From: Actinomycetes bacterium
GTDB lineage: Bacteria > Actinomycetota > Actinomycetes > Nanopelagicales > Nanopelagicaceae
DNA length: 64,000 bases
Direction: 5' to 3'
NCBI GenBank assembly: GCA_947383695.1
Contig: OX376642.1
Coordinates: 62,001-126,000, forward strand
Shown: positions 1-9,070 of the stretch, in pieces
Layout of the letters: each line of letters opens with the position of its first letter
How positions within the stretch are numbered: the first letter of the stretch is position 1
The notes under the pieces: generated by a model
What the model was told of the DNA's origin: nothing
Seen by the model: only the letters and a program-made list of their open reading frames with translations
The model's database searches: none
Made by a program: the position numbers and the translations under genes

Positions 1-193
1 CAGGAAATCCAGTTTCATAAAAAGTGTGAACCCCTGTATCAAAGGACACGCCTTCATGTACTAATTCTGATAACAAACCACCAAGTTTATTCTCAGATTC
101 AATAACCACTACATTCGCATCAGGCCTTAAATCCTTCACTACCAATGCTGCAAACAACCCTGCAATGCCACCACCTGGAATTACTATTCTCAT
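1..193 (-). CDS. FAD/NAD(P)-binding oxidoreductase, N-terminal part (truncated by window edge)
   Basis: The first 64 codons of a minus-strand gene whose 3' end lies outside the window. Residues 1-15 read MRIVIPGGGIAGLFA, a GxGxxG dinucleotide-binding fold, followed by an acidic residue ending the second strand (VVVIES) and then KLGGLL, the pattern of FAD-dependent amine-oxidase, desaturase or UDP-galactopyranose-mutase-like flavoproteins. The ATG overlaps the stop of the upstream methyltransferase gene as ATGA, so the two are co-transcribed. Its place at the end of a surface-glycan operon suggests a sugar- or lipid-modifying flavoenzyme, but the substrate cannot be told from this fragment. 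Confidence 0.75.
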   Translation of the reverse strand, partial: MRIVIPGGGIAGLFAALVVKDLRPDANVVVIESENKLGGLLSELVHEGVSFDTGVHTFYETGFP

Positions 194-834
194 AGACCTT
201 GTATTTCCCTTTCAATATGAAGCGTAAAGTCCCATAAACCATATGAGTGGTCCAATTTAACGTGGCTCGAAATATTTGATTTAACAAAATGAAAAAACTT
301 CAAAGGATCGGCATAATAGAGTGATTGCCTTCGTAAATTCAAATCAGAGTAAGAAGAAAGAAAATTCACTGATATTCCAAATCTTGCTTTTTGGTAAAGA
401 TGTTGTAAAGATTCAAGAACGTAGATTTCCCAAATATCTTCAGATACATCTAATTTCAAATTAAAAACGCCACTCAAAATCATTCTGTCATGATGCCCCA
501 CATCATCGAAGCTCTTTATCAATTTGAAAGAAACATCTGGGAAAACCCTTTTCGCAGCAAGTAATGGAATCTCGGCGACCTCGTATCCTGTGTATTCAAA
601 AGAATAATTCTGCGCGGATAAAAGTTCTCTAGCTCTTCCGAATCCAGCCCCAACATCCGCCAAGTCTCCAAGGTTTTGAGTCTGAAAGCCGCGGAGTAGG
701 CGCGTTATTCGAAGGTCCTGAGAAGTGGCTGAATTCCAGTCTGACCCTTCAGGACTATCCCCAAATTGTGAAGCTTTTTCATCGAAATAGTTGATTATTT
801 GAGAGAAGTTGAATGATTCCAAATCAATACTCAT
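190..834 (-). CDS. SAM-dependent methyltransferase-like protein
   Basis: A 214-residue protein with a class I methyltransferase motif I (LADVGAGFGR, about residues 57-66) and a following acidic strand end (YTGYEVAE), as expected for S-adenosylmethionine binding. No signal peptide or membrane segment is visible, so it should be cytoplasmic. It overlaps the upstream glycosyltransferase by 11 bp and the downstream flavoprotein by 4 bp, so it belongs to the minus-strand operon that begins at the WbqC-like gene. Methylation or other modification of a sugar or lipid carrier intermediate is plausible from context only. The C-terminal half has no motif I recognise. Confidence 0.7.
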   Translation of the reverse strand: MSIDLESFNFSQIINYFDEKASQFGDSPEGSDWNSATSQDLRITRLLRGFQTQNLGDLADVGAGFGRARELLSAQNYSFEYTGYEVAEIPLLAAKRVFPDVSFKLIKSFDDVGHHDRMILSGVFNLKLDVSEDIWEIYVLESLQHLYQKARFGISVNFLSSYSDLNLRRQSLYYADPLKFFHFVKSNISSHVKLDHSYGLWDFTLHIEREIQGL

Positions 835-1741
835 CTCGAATGATAAATGAAGGCTTTCCTTTTACTTCCAAGAATATCCGAGAGATGTACAGACCAACCG
901 TACCAATTGAAAGTAGAATAATTCCGCTAGTGAACAAATTTAGTGCGACTAAGGTAGACCACCCTTCAACGGTTGTTGTCCCTCTTACTTTTAAGAAAGT
1001 TAAAAGAAAAATGCACAAAACCGTAAGTATCTCAAAAAACAAACCGAACATGAAAATGTACTTGAGTGGCTTGATTGAGGTGTTTGTTATCCCGTCTAGA
1101 GCCAATTTAAACTTTCTTCCCAAACTATAGTGGGACTTCTTCAGGGACAATTTTTCTATGGGAACTAGTTGTTGACGAAAGCCTGCGAACGCAAAAGTGT
1201 GAGCAATAAAAATCTCTTTTTCCGAGAAATTACTAATTACATCACGAACTTTCGATGTAAACAGGCGCGAAGTAACCAAGTTAATCGGTATATGTAATTC
1301 AGAGCTTGAAGAAATGAAGCGCCAAACAATTGATCCGGTTATTCGCTCCCAACTGGCCCCACGCCTGGAAACTTGGTGACCCATAAACACGTCAACTTCC
1401 GAGTGTAATTGTTTTTCGCGCCAGAAAATCTCAAGATTTGCTGGAGATTCTTCCAAATCAGAATCAGTGAGATACGACCATTTCCCAGTAGATTTGGTTA
1501 TCCCAGCCCAAAGCGCTTTATGATGTCCGAAATTTCTGCTGAAAATAAAGGCTTTTGTATCATGGGATTTACCACAAATCTCTTTCAGAATATCCGGAGT
1601 TCCATCAGTAGAGCCGTCATCGATATAAATGATCTCGTAACTTAAATTTAGTTTTTGTAAATGATTCCGTATTTCACTATCAAAAATGCGGATCGTGTTA
1701 GATGAATTATAAGTTGTGGTGATTACAGAAATATCTTTCAT
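824..1741 (-). CDS. Polyprenyl-phosphate-type family 2 glycosyltransferase
   Basis: A GT-A family 2 glycosyltransferase of 305 residues. The nucleotide-sugar site DDGSTDGT lies near residues 40-47 and the metal-binding DSD near residue 95. The C-terminus has two hydrophobic helices and ends with ISRIFLEVKGKPSFI, the tail seen in ArnC/GtrB/DPM1-like enzymes that load a sugar onto undecaprenyl phosphate. I start it at the ATG of 1741 because GGGGGA lies five bases upstream. A GTG at 1744 overlaps the upstream stop but is too close to that ribosome-binding site. It likely supplies a lipid-linked sugar for modification of the surface glycan. Confidence 0.85.
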   Translation of the reverse strand: MKDISVITTTYNSSNTIRIFDSEIRNHLQKLNLSYEIIYIDDGSTDGTPDILKEICGKSHDTKAFIFSRNFGHHKALWAGITKSTGKWSYLTDSDLEESPANLEIFWREKQLHSEVDVFMGHQVSRRGASWERITGSIVWRFISSSSELHIPINLVTSRLFTSKVRDVISNFSEKEIFIAHTFAFAGFRQQLVPIEKLSLKKSHYSLGRKFKLALDGITNTSIKPLKYIFMFGLFFEILTVLCIFLLTFLKVRGTTTVEGWSTLVALNLFTSGIILLSIGTVGLYISRIFLEVKGKPSFIIRDEY

Positions 1742-2424
1742 CACGATCCCCCAATAACATTAAGAGCATCCTGGCCATGCCAGGCAATCCCATGAACTAT
1801 CGATAGCATAGCCTGATCACGATTTGTAGTATTGCTTTTGGATTCAAAATCCCCATAATTTATGAATTTGAGAAGAATGTTTGCATCAAGGAAATCTCTA
1901 TTATCCAAATAGCTTGAGGCGCTGGGTCCAGAGATATAAGTTGTACCTCCAAATGACTGAACAATCCTAGCAATTTTCTTTGACGGGTTATAATCGAGCA
2001 AGTCTTCGGTAAGCGAATCAAACCTATTCTGTAATTTGAATATGTCTCTACTTATCGAAGTAATTAGATTCTGATTAAGTTCTGATAAAGAGGTAATTGT
2101 CCTATCACTGATTATTGGCAGAATGAAGCTTTCAACCAAATGAAAATACGGAGCCTTAGAGTAGGCATATGTAATTGACCTTATGTGCTTCTCCCGCCAA
2201 GAATTACTTGGAAGTTCAACTTCAAGAATTCTTCGATTGATATTGTCACCGACAGGAATGGTAAGCCAAACAGGAGATTCATTGACCAGGATCCTATTCC
2301 TGTTCCTCCAGTCATTTTTTGTGTATTGTGCTGTATCGAAGAAAACAAATAAATCAACTTCTGAGATAATCTTGAAGTATCCATACCATGGAATGTAATT
2401 TGACTGAAGGATAGCAATCCGCAT
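1741..2424 (-). CDS. WbqC-like family protein
   Basis: A 227-residue cytoplasmic protein. The N-terminus (MRIAILQSNYIPWYGYF) and the FFDTAQYTKNDWRNRN stretch near residue 30 are hallmarks of the WbqC-like family found in many O-antigen and glycan clusters, often beside DegT-type sugar aminotransferases. The family's exact reaction is not known to me; a role in amino-sugar modification is usually assumed. GGAG lies six bases before the ATG. It is the first gene of the minus-strand run to 1, downstream of rfbB. A WecE-type transaminase lies at 4360 on the other strand, which fits the usual association. Confidence 0.82.
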   Translation of the reverse strand: MRIAILQSNYIPWYGYFKIISEVDLFVFFDTAQYTKNDWRNRNRILVNESPVWLTIPVGDNINRRILEVELPSNSWREKHIRSITYAYSKAPYFHLVESFILPIISDRTITSLSELNQNLITSISRDIFKLQNRFDSLTEDLLDYNPSKKIARIVQSFGGTTYISGPSASSYLDNRDFLDANILLKFINYGDFESKSNTTNRDQAMLSIVHGIAWHGQDALNVIGGS

Positions 2425-2537
2425 TTCATCTCCAAGCAGTACTTGATTTTTGCGTTAAGGAAATAATTATGTGATGACTTATCTCTGCTACATGCCATCG
2501 TTCAAATTTGAGAAGAAGTATTCCCCAGCTTCTAATA

Positions 2538-3485
2538 TTACACCCACCAGGAATTGTTATTCAGATACCAATCAATAGTTAGTTTAAGTCCGAAGTCAAA
2601 ATCTATCTTTGGTTCAAAACCAAGGTTTGCTATGCTACTCGAATCTAGTGCATACCTAAAGTCGTGTCCTAGACGGTCTGACACTAATTCTACTAAATCT
2701 GATTCCATCCCCATTATTGATGAAATTCGCTGAATTAATTCCAAATTAGAAACTCGTTGCCCGGTGCCAATATTGTAGGTCGCTCCGGCACTACCTTCCT
2801 CAAGAACCAATTGAATTGCTCGACAATTGTCTTGTACATGAATCCATTCTCTTACGTTAGTTCCATCTCCGTAAACTGGTACTGGCAACTTGTAGGAGAG
2901 TTTTCTAATGATCACTGGAACAAGTTTCTCTGGATACTGATACTTTCCATAGTTATTGCAACTTCGGGTAGTTCGGACATCCAATCCATAAGTTTTAACA
3001 TAACTCCGAGCCAATAAATCAGAACCTGCTTTACTTGCGGAGTAAGGTGAGTTTGGGAAGAGTGGGTACTCCTCATTCACCGAACCCTCATGTATGGAAC
3101 CATAAACTTCGTCAGTGGAGACGTGCACAATTGTTTTGATTCCAGCATTTCGACTCGCTTCAAGAATATTGTAAGTGCCCAATACATTTGAAGTGACAAA
3201 CGCTGACCCATTTTCAATCGAACGGTCAACATGCGACTCCGCAGCAAAATGAATCACAAAATCATGCTTGGCTATAGAACTTTCAAGAGTGGGCACATCG
3301 CAAATATCGCCCTTGACGACGGATAATCGTGGATCGTTTGAAAATTCCGAGTAGTTTTTTGGATTAGCTGCATAGGTAAATTTGTCGTATATTGTTACTC
3401 CAGTTACGCCTTGTACATTTCTTAGGAGGTGCTCAACGTAGTTGGAACCTATAAATCCGGCGCCACCAGTAACGAAGTATCTCAT
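2538..3485 (-). CDS. rfbB: dTDP-glucose 4,6-dehydratase
   Basis: An extended short-chain dehydrogenase of 315 residues that converts dTDP-glucose to dTDP-4-keto-6-deoxyglucose. Visible motifs are the NAD-binding VTGGAGFIGSN at residues 5-15, STDEVYG around residue 125 and the catalytic YSASK around residue 150. It is divergent from rfbA with 92 bp between them. TAGGCT ends exactly six bases before the ATG, so the gene is probably leaderless. Together with RfbA and the WecE-like transaminase it provides the precursor for a 4-amino-4,6-dideoxy sugar. No rfbC or rfbD is in the window, so rhamnose itself is not completed here. Confidence 0.93.
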   Translation of the reverse strand: MRYFVTGGAGFIGSNYVEHLLRNVQGVTGVTIYDKFTYAANPKNYSEFSNDPRLSVVKGDICDVPTLESSIAKHDFVIHFAAESHVDRSIENGSAFVTSNVLGTYNILEASRNAGIKTIVHVSTDEVYGSIHEGSVNEEYPLFPNSPYSASKAGSDLLARSYVKTYGLDVRTTRSCNNYGKYQYPEKLVPVIIRKLSYKLPVPVYGDGTNVREWIHVQDNCRAIQLVLEEGSAGATYNIGTGQRVSNLELIQRISSIMGMESDLVELVSDRLGHDFRYALDSSSIANLGFEPKIDFDFGLKLTIDWYLNNNSWWV

Positions 3486-3577
3486 TCTGAAAGCCTAGTG
3501 CAGATTTTCTACGCTTCGCAGTAGGCTTTACCCATGCTGTTAACGTCTTTTTGTTCTAATCCCGTTTGTCGAACCAT

Positions 3578-4363
3578 ATGAAGGGTATTGTCCTCGCCGG
3601 TGGTCTGGGCACAAGATTACGTCCGGTCACTAAAGTGGCGAGCAAGCAGTTACTTCCCGTGTATGACAAACCACTTGTCTATTACCCACTCTCCACATTA
3701 ATGCTGGCAAATATAAGAGACATATTACTGATCACTGCTCCCAATCAACTCGAGAGGTTTAAAGATCTTTTGGGCGATGGCCGAGAATTTGGTATAAAAC
3801 TGTCCTATAGAATTCAAGATAACCCATCTGGTATCGCAGAAAGTCTAATTCTGGCCGAAGATTTTCTGAATGGATCAAAATCTGCATTAATTCTTGGTGA
3901 CAATCTGTTTCATGGATCAGGACTTGGCCGTAAGTTAGAAACTTTCACAAATGTTAATGGAGCTCAGATATTTGGATACCACGTTCAAGACCCAAGCCCT
4001 TACGGAGTGGCAACAATTAATGAGAAAAACAATGTGGTCGCACTAAATGAGAAGCCGAAAAATTCGGATTCTAAGATTGCAATTCCGGGATTGTACTTTT
4101 TTGATGAAACGGCATCAAATCGTGCTTCCAGATTGGAACCGAGCGATAGAGGTGAACTAGAAATCCTTGATCTTTTAAAATCTTACTTAGAGGATGTAGA
4201 GCTGAATTTAGAAATGCTCCCTCGTGGTACGGCATGGTTTGATTCTGGAACTTTTGATGATCTTCATGAAGCTGGTACTTATGTGAAGTTAATGCAAGAA
4301 CGGACCGGCGAACGAGTTGGAGATCCATTAGAGATTGCCAAATTTCGAGGGTGGGTATCTTGA
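3578..4363 (+). CDS. rfbA: Glucose-1-phosphate thymidylyltransferase
   Basis: A nucleotidyltransferase of 261 residues that makes dTDP-glucose from glucose-1-phosphate and dTTP. The sugar-nucleotide signature LAGGLGTRLRP is at residues 5-15, followed by the family's KQLLPVYDKP and LGDNLFHG. I chose the ATG at 3578 because family members begin MKGI(V/I)LAGG. A TTG at 3566 would add four residues and cannot be excluded, as no clear ribosome-binding site precedes either. The protein is somewhat shorter than the roughly 290-residue RmlA and lacks part of its C-terminal extension. Its stop overlaps the start of the transaminase (TTGA). Confidence 0.92.
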   Translation: MKGIVLAGGLGTRLRPVTKVASKQLLPVYDKPLVYYPLSTLMLANIRDILLITAPNQLERFKDLLGDGREFGIKLSYRIQDNPSGIAESLILAEDFLNGSKSALILGDNLFHGSGLGRKLETFTNVNGAQIFGYHVQDPSPYGVATINEKNNVVALNEKPKNSDSKIAIPGLYFFDETASNRASRLEPSDRGELEILDLLKSYLEDVELNLEMLPRGTAWFDSGTFDDLHEAGTYVKLMQERTGERVGDPLEIAKFRGWVS

Positions 4364-5472
4364 TTCCTTTTAATGTACCTTACGTTCCTGAAATTTCGAA
4401 GCAATATGCTCTTGAGGCATTGGAGAGCGATTACCAACAAGGAGACGGTCCCTTCACAACAAAAGCTTCAAAATCGGTTTCTGATCTTGTAGGTGGAGGT
4501 CATATTCTTCTTACGCCATCTTGTACCCACGCTCTTGAAATGGCAAGCATGTTGGCAAGCATTGGCCCAGGTGATGAAGTGATACTTCCTTCATTCACCT
4601 TCACATCTGCGGCTACGGCGGTTACAAAATTTGGTGCGACTCCGGTTTTCGTGGATATTGAAATGCAAACTAAAGGAATTGATGCAAATCAGGTTCGAGA
4701 GGCAATTACGCCTAGAACCAGAGCGATATCTTGGGTTAATTATGCGGGCGTCGCACCAGACATCGAGGCCCTTCAAAGTATTGCAAAAGAATTTAATCTT
4801 TTACTTATCGAGGATAACGCGCACGGTCTGGGTGGTTCGTACAAAGGGAAGCCACTAGGTAGCTTTGGAGACTTTGCTACACAAAGCTTTCATGCCACTA
4901 AGAATATTCAATGCGGCGAAGGAGGTGCATTGGTCATTAATAACGTAAAATATATTGACCGAGCCGAAGTTATTCGCGAAAAAGGAACCAATCGCTCCCG
5001 TTTTATTCGTGGCGAGGTTCAAAAATACGAATGGGTCGATCAAGGTAGTAGCTACCTGTTAGCAGAAGTGTTATCTGCGATTCTTTATGGACAACTTTTA
5101 GAATTTAGCAGAATACAAAATGACCGCTTAGGTAGTTGGAATGCATATTCAAACTATTTCATGGACTCTTACAATCTAAAGTTCAACGAAATGCAGGTTG
5201 CCCACATGTTTTTCATTGAGTTGCAGACAGAGAAAGAACGTGCACGAGTAATTGATGAACTTAAGAGTGCAGAGGTTTATTCTTCTTTTCATTACTCATC
5301 ACTAGCAGATTCTAAGTTCAGTGATTACATGGGATTTCCAAAGAGTTTAACACCGATAAGTAGTGAATTTTCTAAAACAATTTTGAGGCTACCTTTGTGG
5401 TTTGGGATGGGACCAGAAAACGTCACTTCCGTCCTCAATGCCTTAGAAAAAGTCCAACCTCAAACCATATAG
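4360..5472 (+). CDS. wecE: dTDP-4-amino-4,6-dideoxygalactose transaminase (WecE/RffA-like)
   Basis: A DegT/DnrJ/EryC1 PLP-dependent sugar aminotransferase of 370 residues. The catalytic lysine is in SFHATKNIQCGEGG near residue 180, with the family's SCTHALE phosphate-binding region near residue 55. The product begins IPFNVPYV, close to the N-terminus of E. coli WecE, so I start at the TTG of 4360 (preceded by GAGGGTGGG) rather than the GTG of 4351. WecE turns dTDP-4-keto-6-deoxyglucose into dTDP-4-amino-4,6-dideoxygalactose. The adjacent rfbA and rfbB supply that substrate. The exact product stereochemistry (Fuc4N or Qui4N) is inferred. Confidence 0.85.
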   Translation: MIPFNVPYVPEISKQYALEALESDYQQGDGPFTTKASKSVSDLVGGGHILLTPSCTHALEMASMLASIGPGDEVILPSFTFTSAATAVTKFGATPVFVDIEMQTKGIDANQVREAITPRTRAISWVNYAGVAPDIEALQSIAKEFNLLLIEDNAHGLGGSYKGKPLGSFGDFATQSFHATKNIQCGEGGALVINNVKYIDRAEVIREKGTNRSRFIRGEVQKYEWVDQGSSYLLAEVLSAILYGQLLEFSRIQNDRLGSWNAYSNYFMDSYNLKFNEMQVAHMFFIELQTEKERARVIDELKSAEVYSSFHYSSLADSKFSDYMGFPKSLTPISSEFSKTILRLPLWFGMGPENVTSVLNALEKVQPQTI

Positions 5473-5502
5473 AATTCGTAATAGATTCTTTAGGAATCAT
5501 GC

Positions 5503-7293
5503 TTAAAACTTACTACAACCCTCAACACCCTTGGGCTTTAAGAGATATTGAGTCCTTGGCTCCATCTCTCCTCCCGCACCCACAGGTGTTTGCCAAGATG
5601 CGACCCCGAGATAATCATTCATCGAAAACCCTAAGCTACCCAATGTCCTCCTAAAATCAATCGCCCTTGATCCCGTTGGTTCAATTAGCAGCCATGCTGC
5701 TCTTAACTCTGAGCACGATAATTCTTTGAATTTGAACAAGGCGACCGAATCAGAGCCAGGATATCCACCAATAAGCCAAGAATCCGCCAGAATTTTTGCA
5801 TTGAGATAAAACAATAAAGTTGAAGATTGGCCTGTCAAATCCAAGATTGGAGTTCCAGCAGATAAACCGGCTTTGCGTGCCAAATCGTTAGTGTTTTGGA
5901 GAAATTCTGACACATTTTTAGTGACCATCACGCCCTTGATTGGTGTGTCCAAATCTATTTTGGACTTCATTTTTGTAACTGATTGATTTTGGCGATAAGG
6001 ATGTGTTGAAGACCAAAAAACTGTCAGAAAAGAAAATAAGATCGAAGACAGCAATATCCAGGAAAGAAGATGATTAGAGGCAAAAATTCGGTCTTGATTG
6101 GTCGCTACTAGAATTAAAAACAGCAAAACAAAGTAAAAATACATCAACGACTGAACAAGTAAATTGTTATTAGAGCCAAACGCAGCTATGAAAGGAAAAA
6201 TTGACAGAAAAAGAAAATATCTCGGGGTAGATTTCTTCCAACGAGTTTTTACTGTGTAGAGAGCTAGCAGCGTCAATAAAAGCGCAAAAAGAACATTAAC
6301 TCCTGTATAGAAGAAGAACACTACTCCAAGAGTAATACTTGCAAATGAAATTGATAGATAAATGAGAACCCAACGTTTTTCTGATTCAAGTATTGCTATT
6401 ACTTTAAATCGAAAAATGTAAATCAATATAGCGAATGTAAAAATAGAGAGTGGGTAAGCTAGAAGCTTGAGAAAACTGTACTCAACAGATAACTCCAAAG
6501 CTAATTGAATACCTGTATACAAGTCACGAAAGAATTCAAATGGATTCCCAAATTTAGCTATTGAGAACAAACTAATTGTTATATAGGAAGTGGCAGGTAT
6601 CAAAAACACCCAAAGCCAATTTCGTAAATTTGTAAAAATCAAATAAATACATAATGCCGAAAGTAAAAGTAGCATCGATGTGGGTTTTGCAATAAACAAT
6701 ATTCCCAATGTGAAACCTAAATAAATAAAGTAAACCTTTTGCATGAGATTGGTATCAATAGTGGATACCTTCACAATTCCAATCCAAACTAAGAGAAGTG
6801 TCTGGAAAGTTAGAGAATTGTAACTAGGTGTTAGTATCCAAACTATTCCAAAAAAAGACAATGAGACGCAACTTGAGATAAACACCACGGTTGCTGTCTC
6901 TCTTTTTCTCCAAAGAGAATCGGATCTATTTGAATTAATTGATACATAAGTTGCGATTGATGCAAGAATTACTGTAAGGAATAAATTCAATAGTCTTAAA
7001 TTAAGAAGATTAAAACCTACTATTTTGCCAGCTAGGTGGTAAACCAACCCATAATTGGTTACAGCGTATTGATATTCGAGAGGATATCTGATGTCGATAA
7101 GGTATTTACCCTCATCAGAAAATTCGATTCCTGAGTCATAAAATGTGATAAACCAAAGGAGGGTAATGATTGAAATCGACGCTGAAACGATTAGTAGAAA
7201 CCAAACTGAAAACTTTAGGAGGACGGAATATAACCGATACCAAGGAGTTTCCATATTTGATGTCACAAGCATGGATTCTAGTCTTTGCGACAC
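5503..7293 (-). CDS. Polytopic membrane protein, GT-C glycosyltransferase-like
   Basis: A protein of up to 596 residues with about ten to twelve hydrophobic helices and a soluble C-terminal portion of roughly 150 residues, predicted extracellular. After the first helix the periplasmic loop carries an acidic pair (FSDEGKYL), as in GT39/ArnT/PMT-type enzymes that take sugars from lipid carriers. This supports, but does not prove, glycosyltransferase function. The start is uncertain: GTG at 7293, ATG at 7272 and ATG at 7254 are all possible, and none has a clear ribosome-binding site. It is convergent with wecE (30 bp gap) and divergent from the wbpD-like gene. Confidence 0.65.
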   Translation of the reverse strand: MSQRLESMLVTSNMETPWYRLYSVLLKFSVWFLLIVSASISIITLLWFITFYDSGIEFSDEGKYLIDIRYPLEYQYAVTNYGLVYHLAGKIVGFNLLNLRLLNLFLTVILASIATYVSINSNRSDSLWRKRETATVVFISSCVSLSFFGIVWILTPSYNSLTFQTLLLVWIGIVKVSTIDTNLMQKVYFIYLGFTLGILFIAKPTSMLLLLSALCIYLIFTNLRNWLWVFLIPATSYITISLFSIAKFGNPFEFFRDLYTGIQLALELSVEYSFLKLLAYPLSIFTFAILIYIFRFKVIAILESEKRWVLIYLSISFASITLGVVFFFYTGVNVLFALLLTLLALYTVKTRWKKSTPRYFLFLSIFPFIAAFGSNNNLLVQSLMYFYFVLLFLILVATNQDRIFASNHLLSWILLSSILFSFLTVFWSSTHPYRQNQSVTKMKSKIDLDTPIKGVMVTKNVSEFLQNTNDLARKAGLSAGTPILDLTGQSSTLLFYLNAKILADSWLIGGYPGSDSVALFKFKELSCSELRAAWLLIEPTGSRAIDFRRTLGSLGFSMNDYLGVASWQTPVGAGGEMEPRTQYLLKPKGVEGCSKF

Positions 7294-7323
7294 CCTAGCG
7301 CTAGAAAGGCCTTATCTACGCAG

Positions 7324-7359
7324 GTAGGGACACTATATTTGAGTATAGTTTTGCCCTAC
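7324..7359. repeat. Nested inverted repeat between divergent glycan genes
   Basis: GTAGGG (7324-7329) pairs with CCCTAC (7354-7359). Nested inside, ACTATA (7332-7337) pairs with TATAGT (7344-7349) around TTTGAG. The element lies between the divergent starts at 7293 and 7398 and could be an operator or a hairpin in the 5' leader of the wbp-like operon. The function is not known. Confidence 0.5.
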
Positions 7360-7397
7360 ATATTGATTAATGCATTTCAATTGCAAGGAGGCGCCAA

Positions 7398-7991
7398 ATG
7401 AATGATCCAGAATTCACTGTGCTTTCTAGAAGTGCGTTTGTTGGTATGGGTACTAAAGTTTGGCATTTCTCACAAATCGGTGATCAAGCTAAAATAGGAA
7501 AGAATTGCATAATTGGTAGTTTTGTGTACGTGGATAGAAATGTGGTAATCGGAAACAATTGCAAAATCCAAAACAAAGCACTCATCTATGATCCTGCAGT
7601 AATTCATGATGGCGTATTTATTGGCCCCGGCGCTATTCTCACGAATGATAAGAACCCACGTGCAGTTTCGACTTCTGGCGAGATTATCAATACCGGAGAC
7701 TGGAATAAAGTAGGAGTTGAGGTTTTTGAAGGCGCATCTATCGGGGCTGGTGCCATTTGTGTGGCTCCAATAAAAATAGGTAAATGGGCGGTGGTTGGAG
7801 CTGGGTCAGTCGTGATCAAGGACGTAAAGAACTATTCTCTAGTTGTTGGAAATCCCGCTCGACATGTAGCTTGGGTTGGGCCTTCAGGCGTAAAACTTCG
7901 AAAGTTATCGGACACACTCTTTGAGTGTCCTAAGACCTTGATTAAATTCGAGGAAATAGATTCTGAATTGTATGAAATAAGTCAGCAATGA
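7398..7991 (+). CDS. wbpD: UDP-2-acetamido-3-amino-glucuronate N-acetyltransferase (WbpD/WlbB-like)
   Basis: A left-handed beta-helix acyltransferase of 197 residues with hexapeptide repeats such as IGKNCIIGSFVYVD and IGNNCKI from residue 30 on, and the usual LTNDKNPRA loop near residue 85. The closest family I recognise is WbpD/WlbB, which acetylates the 3-amino group of UDP-GlcNAc(3N)A. A strong AAGGAGG precedes the ATG. It leads a four-gene operon in which the aminotransferase, oxidoreductase and UDP-sugar dehydrogenase of the same pathway follow with overlaps. The C-terminal roughly 25 residues after the helix are variable in the family. Confidence 0.85.
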   Translation: MNDPEFTVLSRSAFVGMGTKVWHFSQIGDQAKIGKNCIIGSFVYVDRNVVIGNNCKIQNKALIYDPAVIHDGVFIGPGAILTNDKNPRAVSTSGEIINTGDWNKVGVEVFEGASIGAGAICVAPIKIGKWAVVGAGSVVIKDVKNYSLVVGNPARHVAWVGPSGVKLRKLSDTLFECPKTLIKFEEIDSELYEISQQ

Positions 7992-9070
7992 AGCTCATAC
8001 CTCTTGCAAAGCCTCAAATATCAAGGGAGGAGCGGACTGCGGTTAATCGGGTCTTAAGAACTTTAAATCTCGCTCAAGGCCCCGAAGTAAAAAATTTTGA
8101 GAACGAATTCTCAAAATTTGTAGAGGACCGTGAATGTGTAGCTGTGAATTCAGGGACATCCGCGCTTCATTTATGTCTTATTGCCCTGGGGATTGGACCA
8201 GGAGATGAAGTTATTGTTCCTTCATTTACGTTTGCCGCTACGGCAAATGTTGTATCCCTAGTAGGCGCAACCCCAATTTTTGTAGATATTGATCCAAAAA
8301 CCTACTGCTTAGATCCCCTAATGATCAAAGATGCAATTACAACAAAGACTAGAGCAATCATCGTGGTTCACCTGTATGGGTTGCCAGCAGACATGAAAAG
8401 TATTTGCAGAATTGCAGATGAAAACTCCTTACTTGTGATTGAAGATGCCGCACAAGCGCACATTGCTTCTATAGATGGCAAGCTGGTTGGTACTTTTGGC
8501 GATGCAGCAGCTTTTTCTTTTTATCCGACCAAGAACATGACGTCAGGTGAAGGGGGAATGGCGGTTTTAAAGGAATCCAGCATTGCGCGGGTTTGTCGAC
8601 TCCTTCGAAATCAAGGTATGGAAAAAAGATATCAAAATGAAATTGTTGGCTTTAACTTAAGAATGACAGACATTCATGCTGCTATAGGTCGTGTTCAGCT
8701 GCGCAAACTTCCTAAAATGACGGAAAGAAGAATTGAAAACGCAAACTATTTGAGTGCCAATCTAGCAATAGATACTGTCCCATTTGTTGGAATTGGATAT
8801 AGGCATGTGTTTCATCAATATACGGTTCGATTGAAGAATAGTCGGGAAGAGTTCTCAGGAAAGTTGATTGAAAATGGGATTGGGAATGATGTTTATTACC
8901 CTACACAGGTTCATATGCTTCCTTCTTTTAATGCAGGCACTGAATTGCCTGAAACTTTAGCTGCGACTCAACAAGTATTATCGCTACCCGTTCACCCGGG
9001 TTTAAGTCGCAGAGACTTAAATAAGATCGTCTCAAGGTTTAATAAAATAATTGAAGAGCAAGGTTCATAA
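7988..9070 (+). CDS. wbpE: UDP-3-keto-GlcNAcA aminotransferase (WbpE/WlbC-like)
   Basis: A DegT/DnrJ/EryC1 PLP enzyme of 360 residues. The catalytic lysine is in SFYPTKNMTSGEGG (about residues 178-191) and the NSGTSALHLCL phosphate-binding segment is near residue 55. The start overlaps the previous stop as ATGA. In the Pseudomonas/Bordetella pathway WbpE transfers the amino group onto the 3-keto intermediate made by WbpB. All four partner genes are adjacent here, so this assignment is better than the generic DegT label. It differs clearly from the WecE-like transaminase at 4360. Confidence 0.87.
   Translation: MKLIPLAKPQISREERTAVNRVLRTLNLAQGPEVKNFENEFSKFVEDRECVAVNSGTSALHLCLIALGIGPGDEVIVPSFTFAATANVVSLVGATPIFVDIDPKTYCLDPLMIKDAITTKTRAIIVVHLYGLPADMKSICRIADENSLLVIEDAAQAHIASIDGKLVGTFGDAAAFSFYPTKNMTSGEGGMAVLKESSIARVCRLLRNQGMEKRYQNEIVGFNLRMTDIHAAIGRVQLRKLPKMTERRIENANYLSANLAIDTVPFVGIGYRHVFHQYTVRLKNSREEFSGKLIENGIGNDVYYPTQVHMLPSFNAGTELPETLAATQQVLSLPVHPGLSRRDLNKIVSRFNKIIEEQGS

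Noticed and set aside
5480-5500. Short hairpin GATTC/GAATC between wecE and the convergent membrane-protein gene as a terminator
   Set aside because: Only five AT-rich base pairs and no T-run on either strand.
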